A stretch of DNA of 24,491 nucleotides, taken from the NCBI GenBank assembly GCA_040357565.1, contig JBDODJ010000157.1; one strand, written 5' to 3'. Position numbers and translations under genes: made by a program. Below the pieces are notes generated by a model that searched no databases, had not been told where the DNA came from, and saw only the letters and a program-made list of their open reading frames with translations. Of this stretch, positions 22,601-24,491 are shown one piece after another. Source of the stretch: Cercozoa sp. M6MM. Taxonomy: Eukaryota; Endomyxa: Ascetosporea. The first letter of the stretch is position 1. Each line of letters opens with the position of its first letter.

Positions 22601-23290
22601 TTGTGCTCGCAGGAGCGAACGAGGGCACACTGCCGTTCGCCACCACCATCAAGAAAGGGTAAATATATTTAACAAGTATATTTGCCGTCAGCGAGTTTCG
22701 TTCCTTTCTTAATTTATCCAGTACTGATGAGGTGATGGATGAGGAGCGACGACTGTGCTACGTCGCCATGACACGTGCCAAGGGTACGCGCTTGGGCAAC
22801 GGACTTGTACATTATGGGTAAGTTTAACTTATGTTTACTCTGGACTCTGTGCGACATCAGAACGCTTGCTGGTGACGCACCCTCTCCGGTACCCGAGTTT
22901 TGGTGGCACTCTCGAGATCCCAAATGCTGTTCTTTTATTGGAGGGTGGAATGTAGCAAAAGTCGCTTCCTGGCACCTCTTGATTCGCTACCTTCCGCCGA
23001 GGTATTACTCGGTGTAGTGTGATTGATGCCAGTCAGTCATTGTGAAACCACACAGTTAAATTCTCACTCTATTTAGGTCGAGTTTGTGGATTATACGACA
23101 CCCAAGTCGGTAAATTACCTTCCTCTCTCAGCGCAGCATACTCGTTAGTCTCACTTCTGCTAGAGTTGTAACGAAAGCGCGAGAGACGCGAATTGAAGCA
23201 GCGCAAGTCTTGGATTGGTTTGATTTTCCCGACGGCGACGATTGGGCTGTACAGGACAGGTCCGCCATGCATCGCTTGCGTAATAGATAG
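19238..23290 (+). CDS. UvrD/PcrA/Srs2-type superfamily 1A DNA helicase
   Basis: ATP-driven 3'-5' DNA helicase family used in repair and recombination control. Exons: 19238-19261, 19321-19386, 19473-19546, 19677-19737, 19799-19857, 19932-19981, 20030-20082, 20154-20207, 20273-20369, 20415-20461, 20516-20569, 20625-20680, 20741-20817, 20868-20951, 21017-21042, 21095-21162, 21236-21302, 21357-21420, 21477-21739, 21800-21994, 22060-22099, 22170-22228, 22294-22330, 22400-22483, 22553-22658, 22722-22783, 22861-22888, 22956-23001, 23077-23105, 23164-23290; total 718 aa, close to PcrA. Motifs in order: Q (LNERQLEAV), I (AGPGTGKT, about 34-41), Ia (ALTFTNKAA), Ib (TTFHSFC), ALDFSDLL, II (LLIDEFQDTN), III (GDADQSIYSWRGA), IV (NYRSTTAI), FFELEEIKNALAYLR, V (CTIHAAKGLEWD), VI (EERRLCYVAMTRAKERL), SRFL. 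All catalytic residues are present. The start ATG follows an A-rich context. The 20083-20272 region and the last two exons are least certain. An Srs2-like anti-recombinase role is inferred only. Confidence 0.9.
19599..19664. repeat. (TG)n microsatellite in helicase intron
   Basis: Uninterrupted TG tract of about 33 units in the intron 19547-19676, ending 12 nt before the TAG acceptor; sense strand GT-rich. Confidence 0.95.
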
Positions 23291-23404
23291 ATAAAATAGT
23301 AGGGTCCGTCAAGGAAACTTGGGAACGAAGCCCACAACGCCTAACGGTTGGATTTTGCAAAAAACGCCCCGCCGATCCGGCATATCCGAAATTGGGAATG
23401 GAAT

Positions 23405-23410
23405 AATAAA
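23405..23410 (+). promoter_or_regulatory. Candidate polyadenylation signal of helicase gene
   Basis: AATAAA about 115 nt after the helicase stop codon, in an AT-rich stretch, correct orientation. Confidence 0.4.
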
Positions 23411-24129
23411 TCATGATGAACGTCGACTGAAACTGGCGGTGAATGTGTGAAGTGGCGATTGAAACTACTCGATTATCCAGTCGAGTCAAGTCAAGTCGTA
23501 AAGTCAGTCTCACGGTCAGTGCCTTGTGTTGTTTGGGTTTCCCTGACGGCGCTGCGTTAAAGACCTTTACCAACGGACAAAATCGCACAATTGGTGCTAT
23601 GGTACCAGGAAGGGCAGGCCAGGTCACTGGTTACTGATTACATTGACGAGATTGGATCCTCGTGCAGTGCACAAACCAGGCGATTCACGCTGTGCCGCCG
23701 TTCCTTCTCGCGCAACCAGGGACATCCGTACTCGCGCAACCACGACGGCAGGTACAGCTGCGGAAACACACACACACATCGACCTCAAAACCCTGCGAAA
23801 CACTGTCCATGGTCAGTAGACAGGGTACAACAGCAACAGAGATGCCAATTCCCGTCAAACCCCCGTACAAGCTCCCTTCCAGTAGGCCGCGGAGGTGAAA
23901 TCTTCCTAAATGGGTTTTCGACCGCAAACCGAGAGTCTGTTGTGATAAACTTCTCCCCGTCCCAAACACCCTTGCGATCATCGCAAAACAGTCGCTCGCT
24001 GCAATGTGGGCACTGTGACGAGCGACCGGATTAAGGCCCAGTGCAATCTAACTGCGAACCAGTTGGCACCACTACTTGGCTCGATCGATCAGCTGGCTTG
24101 GCTACAGTGCAGCACAAAAAAAAAACGTT

Positions 24130-24209
24130 GTTTGTCGACCGACACAATGCAATGTTTTTAATGTTGTGTTTGTTTTTTTTGTTTGTCAACCGACGCAATG
24201 CAATGTTTT
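24130..24209. repeat. Direct repeat, two about 29-bp copies
   Basis: Copies at about 24130-24158 and 24181-24209 share GTTTGTC-ACCGAC-CAATGCAATGTTTT with two mismatches, separated by a T/G-rich spacer. They lie just downstream of the stop of the minus-strand gene, so probably in its 3' UTR, where they read as two AACATTGCATTG copies. Confidence 0.75.
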
Positions 24210-24241
24210 GGCTGTTAAAGCTACTTGTAAAGCACTTGTTA

Positions 24242-24391
24242 CTAAAACTTGCGCTTGAGCCGTCGCAGGAAGGAAGCCTGTTCCTCCGGCGTCCCGACAC
24301 CGGGCGACCTGGGTGTGTCGCCGCCGTTCTCGGACTGCGTGCCGCTGTCGACGCGTTGCAGAGTGGCGAATTCGTGCACCAACTCGAGCAA
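24242..24391 (-). CDS. Last coding exon of an unidentified minus-strand gene
   Basis: The open frame begins right after a good acceptor (GCGACACAG on the minus strand, with a long upstream pyrimidine tract) and runs 49 codons to TAG at 24242-24244. It starts LLELVHEFATLQRV, has a Ser/Thr-Pro-rich middle (TPRSPGVGTPEE) that could be phosphorylated, and ends FLRRLKRKF. GC-rich third codon positions match the other genes here. The rest of the gene is beyond the right edge. I do not recognise the family. Confidence 0.65.
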   Translation of the reverse strand: MLELVHEFATLQRVDSGTQSENGGDTPRSPGVGTPEEQASFLRRLKRKF

Positions 24392-24408
24392 CTGTGTCGC
24401 ACAGATCA

Positions 24409-24409
<1 letters not shown>

Positions 24410-24491
<82 letters not shown>
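24410..24491. repeat. (GA)n microsatellite reaching the window edge
   Basis: At least 35 GA units, within an intron of the minus-strand gene, so the sense strand is (TC)n immediately upstream of that intron's acceptor. It may extend the polypyrimidine tract. Confidence 0.95.

Larger units (their letters stand above)
23291..24241. other. Convergent intergenic region with no supported gene
   Basis: About 950 bp between the helicase stop and the stop of the next minus-strand gene. Plus-strand frames at 23591-24034 and 23662-23898 are open but show no recognisable motif, no good start and no splice-supported neighbours. An AATAAA at 23405-23410 could serve the helicase. A duplicated 29-bp element lies at 24130-24209. 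Confidence 0.5.

Noticed and set aside
22889-22955. Helicase ending at the TAG at 22953-22955 after reading through 22889
   Set aside because: The next stretch encodes SRFL, a segment expected after motif VI, and joins in phase if 22889-22955 is removed as an intron.
19238-23290. Helicase as a pseudogene or part of a mobile element
   Set aside because: Every SF1A motif is intact and all frame breaks are explained by phased short introns with GT..AG ends. There is no Rep domain, terminal repeat, integrase or other element hallmark nearby.
23591-24034. 147-codon plus-strand frame downstream of the helicase
   Set aside because: It has no recognised domain, the composition is unlike the GC3-rich genes here, and it includes a (CA)n tract. 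I left it as unsupported intergenic DNA.
1-24491. tRNA, rRNA and snRNA genes
   Set aside because: I looked for T-loop-like GTTCRA boxes and conserved RNA cores; the few GTTCGA hits lie in coding exons and lack a cloverleaf context.

Overview
This window is eukaryotic nuclear DNA from a gene-dense, intron-rich, GC-rich genome, most likely a flagellated unicellular eukaryote. Its genes are broken by dozens of very short GT..AG introns (mostly about 47-130 bp), exons can be as short as 24-30 nt, and a cilium-assembly gene (DNAAF1-like) is present. I cannot name the species; a choanoflagellate, apusomonad or other free-living flagellate would fit. Three N runs (3725-3734, 4093-4102, 13442-13541) sit inside intronic microsatellites and are assembly gaps. 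All gene models are hand-built by joining open frames at GT/AG sites with phase kept. No RNA genes, CRISPR arrays, retroelements or transposons were seen.

Layout, left to right. (1) <62-1256, minus: 5' part of a TRIM37-like RING/B-box E3 ligase running off the left edge. (2) 1803-6857, plus: PWP2/UTP1, a WD40 and Utp12-domain ribosome-biogenesis protein, in 26 exons (about 1,000 aa). (3) about 7041-8528, plus: an unrecognised single-pass membrane protein with a Cys-rich ectodomain and a Gln/Pro/Ser-rich tail. (4) 8607-9942, minus: a DNAAF1/LRRC50-like leucine-rich-repeat protein in 4 exons (376 aa). (5) 10726-13784, plus: an unrecognised secreted, probably GPI-anchored protein in 7 exons (815 aa). 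(6) 14065-18628, minus: a two-PH-domain coiled-coil protein carrying FIVAR-like repeats, in 18 exons (1,087 aa). (7) 19238-23290, plus: a complete UvrD/PcrA/Srs2-type superfamily 1A DNA helicase in 30 exons (718 aa). (8) 24242-24391, minus: the last exon of a gene entering from the right.

The genes serve unrelated housekeeping and cell-surface roles (ubiquitylation, pre-rRNA processing, dynein-arm assembly, DNA repair, membrane-associated scaffolding), so this is ordinary chromosomal neighbourhood rather than an operon-like system. Three pairs are head to head (TRIM37-like/PWP2, DNAAF1-like/GPI protein, PH protein/helicase), with 546-783 bp between start codons.

The most notable signals are: a transcription-strand bias of intronic microsatellites (sense strand GT- or CT-rich in nearly every intron that has one), a loose splice-donor consensus with many GTAC donors, FIVAR-like repeats inside an apparently cytosolic PH-domain protein, a full intron-rich bacterial-type UvrD helicase, two family-less surface proteins, and an unassigned metallothionein-like Cys cluster in the first intergenic region.
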